64,000 bases of DNA from Bicyclus anynana. Its lineage: Eukaryota > Arthropoda > Insecta > Lepidoptera > Nymphalidae. Where the stretch lies: assembly GCF_947172395.1 (NCBI RefSeq), contig NC_069109.1, forward strand, positions 1,768,897-1,832,896. Direction: 5' to 3'. The notes beneath the pieces are model-generated. The model was not told the DNA's origin, searched no databases, and saw only the letters and a program-made list of their open reading frames with translations. Position 1 is the stretch's first letter; each line of letters opens with the position of its first letter. Both the position numbers and the translations under genes were made by a program. Shown one piece after another: positions 27,679 through 30,600 of this stretch.

Positions 27679-30600
27679 ACATCTACATTCACATTCCATA
27701 TTTAATTCATATTTAGAATACTGTAAAACGCGAATGCGTAGCAAAATTGTTTTGCCCAGTCATTACACGATTGTAAGTTCAACCTAAAGTGGGCGAATGA
27801 AAGAGTTCCTTCACCACACTAGTTATCTTTGTTTTTTATTCGGTGACATTAGAAGGCGAAGTTAGCCCTTGACTGTGATCTGACCTGATGTTAAGTGACG
27901 ATGCAGTTAAAGTTTGAGGGGAAATTTAGTTAGTGGCGATCACAATAGATCGGTAATGGTCAACATAATGAACGGACCTTGAGAAGACCTGCAGAGCCAT
28001 GACATCAAGAAGAAGAAGAAGCAGTCTAATTATATATTTTTGAAATTGGCTGAGCTCAGGGCCAGAAGGCTTTTGCTGGGGCTAGACACAAATATCTTAC
28101 AATCCATAAATTCACCTAACAGGTGCCAGGTCCTTCGTGTAGCAGAGAGAAAGGACTTGTGACCAATGGATGTAGGGTTAAGGAATTCCTTGACAATCGA
28201 TCAACACTCCCCTTCCTTCTCCGCTCGTGTTGTTCTCTGTGCCTAGCCAAATTTGGTAAGATCTTATTAGAGCAGCTTTGGATACTCGTTCTTCTAGAGA
28301 TTTTGCTTTATATTGATTTTGCTGGTAATCCTCTCGCACCTACTTCTATGGCCACATTTTTTTTTTTTTTTTTTTTTCTTTTCTTGATATCTGCGATCAG
28401 TCGTTAAACTATAAGCAGGTGAGTTCTGTGACTAAGGGACGGTTTCTGACAGGAGAGCCAGAGCTCTGCCATCAACTACTCATCGAGCACGTCAGCTCGC
28501 TTCAGGCGCTTGATTCGCTGCGCTACCACCAGTGAGTTAGCGAGGCGATTGGGATGTCGGGTCAGCCTTTCTTTATGTTTTCTACAGTTGTTTTTGATTT
28601 CCTCAAAGATAGTTGGCATTTCCAGATATTGGTGGATTTCATCGTTGCGAGTAAACCAAGGGGCATCAGTAATAGTCCTTAATATATTATTTTGGATCCG
28701 TTGGATACGCATTGCGTTGGATTTACTGCAGGTGCCCCACAGCTGAATCCCGTAAAGCCAGATAGGTTTCAAGACTGCGCAGTAAATGAGCAATTTGTTG
28801 TTAAGTCTCAGTGTAGACTGTCTGCCAAGTAACCAGAGCAGATTTCTAAACCTTGTGTTGAGCTCTTTTCTTTTATTGTCAATATGATATTTCCATGTCA
28901 ATCGTCGGTCCAGATGGAAGCCCAAGTACCTAACACATGTTGTTGGCGGCAGGTCTTCGTTTCCTAGCTTAACAGGAGGGCAATCCCCTTTTCGAAGTGC
29001 AAAGGTGATGTGATGGGATTTTGAAGCACTCGCTACAATTCGCCATTTAGAAAGCCACAGGTGGGTTGCATCAAGTTGATTTTGTAGGATTGAACTAGCA
29101 CGATTTGCATCTTTATCGCAAGACAGGAAAGCTGCGTCATCAGCATATGTTGCAATGGTGACATCAGGTGATTGTGGTAAGTCACATGTAAATATGTTGT
29201 AAAGGACTGGGCCAAGAACTGAGCCTTGGGGTACACCTGCTTTGTAGGTACAGAAACTGGATCTAGCGTCGCGCTGTTTAACTTGGAATATTCTGTTTTT
29301 AAGATAAGATGCAAGTAACAGGAACATAGAATGTGGTAGGAGTTTTTTGATTTTTACCAAGAGCCCTTTGTGCCACACTCTATCAAAGGCCTGTTGGACA
29401 TCCAGAAATGCCGCAGAACAATATTCCTTCTTTTCAAGGCATTGGCGGATTGTGTGGTACACCCTGTGGACTTGTTCGACAGTCGAGTGTTGTTTACGAA
29501 AGCCGAACTGGTGAGCAGGAATAGTCTCATTTTCTTTTAGGGCTTCTTCCATTCTCGCTAGGAAAATTATTTCCCAGACCTTTGACAGGACGGGAGTAAG
29601 GCTAATGGGGCGATAAGAGCTAACTTCTTCCAGAGGTTTCCCTGGTTTGTGTATCATTGTGATCTGAGACACCTTCCAGATATCAGGAAAGTAGTTTAAT
29701 TGGAAAATGCGGTTAAAGAGGTTAGCCAGATATACAAGACACTTTTTAGGAAGTTCTTTGAGGACGAGAGGAGTAATCAGGTCAAATCCAGGAGCCTTTT
29801 TTGAGTCTAGCGATAAAATCACTTTACTTATCTCTTTAGGAGATGTTGGCTTGAGCGGTAGGCACATTTGGAGATCTTGCTGAAGTATATCCTCAATTTC
29901 AGGATCATCCACACCAGGATTAGGCTGGAATACAGTTTCAAGGTATGCCGCGAAAGCCTCTGCTTTTTCAATGTCACGTCGAGCCCAAGTTACGCCAGTT
30001 CTGATGGGTGGATAGTGAGGCTGGGGTTGATTAAGATATTTAGTGGCCTTCCATAGCGATCTGTCTCCTCGTCCTGTCGGTGACAGTAATTCCAGATTTT
30101 CCTTAATTAGGTTGTTTGATGAATCTCCGAGTATAGCTTTTAGCTCTTTCACGGCGCGATTAAAGTTAGCTTTGTCATCTAGGCGGCGTGAGTTATGCCA
30201 ATTACGTCTGAGCCGCCTTTTGTCTTCAATTTTTAACTTGATATCTGATGGAAGCAAAATGCCCATCTTTTTAGGGCTTAAATGGGGAGTATTCTTCCAT
30301 GCTGCAACTTGGATCAAGTTTGTTATGTATATTGTGGCCATGTCAATGTCCTCTTCGCTCTTGAGAGGGACTTTCATGTCAATAGTTTCGGTTATGAAGT
30401 CTCGAAATGAGTACCAGTCTGTCTTGTGATTATAGAGATAGTCATTGTTGTCATTAAGAAGTATGGTCGTCCTACTAAGTTCTAAAATTATAGGTGTATG
30501 ATCAGAGGACCCGTCTAGACTTGACTGAATGTTAGTATAGAGATGAGAAACATTTTTGGTAACAAAGAAGTCTAGAAGATCAGGTATTTTATTAATGTCC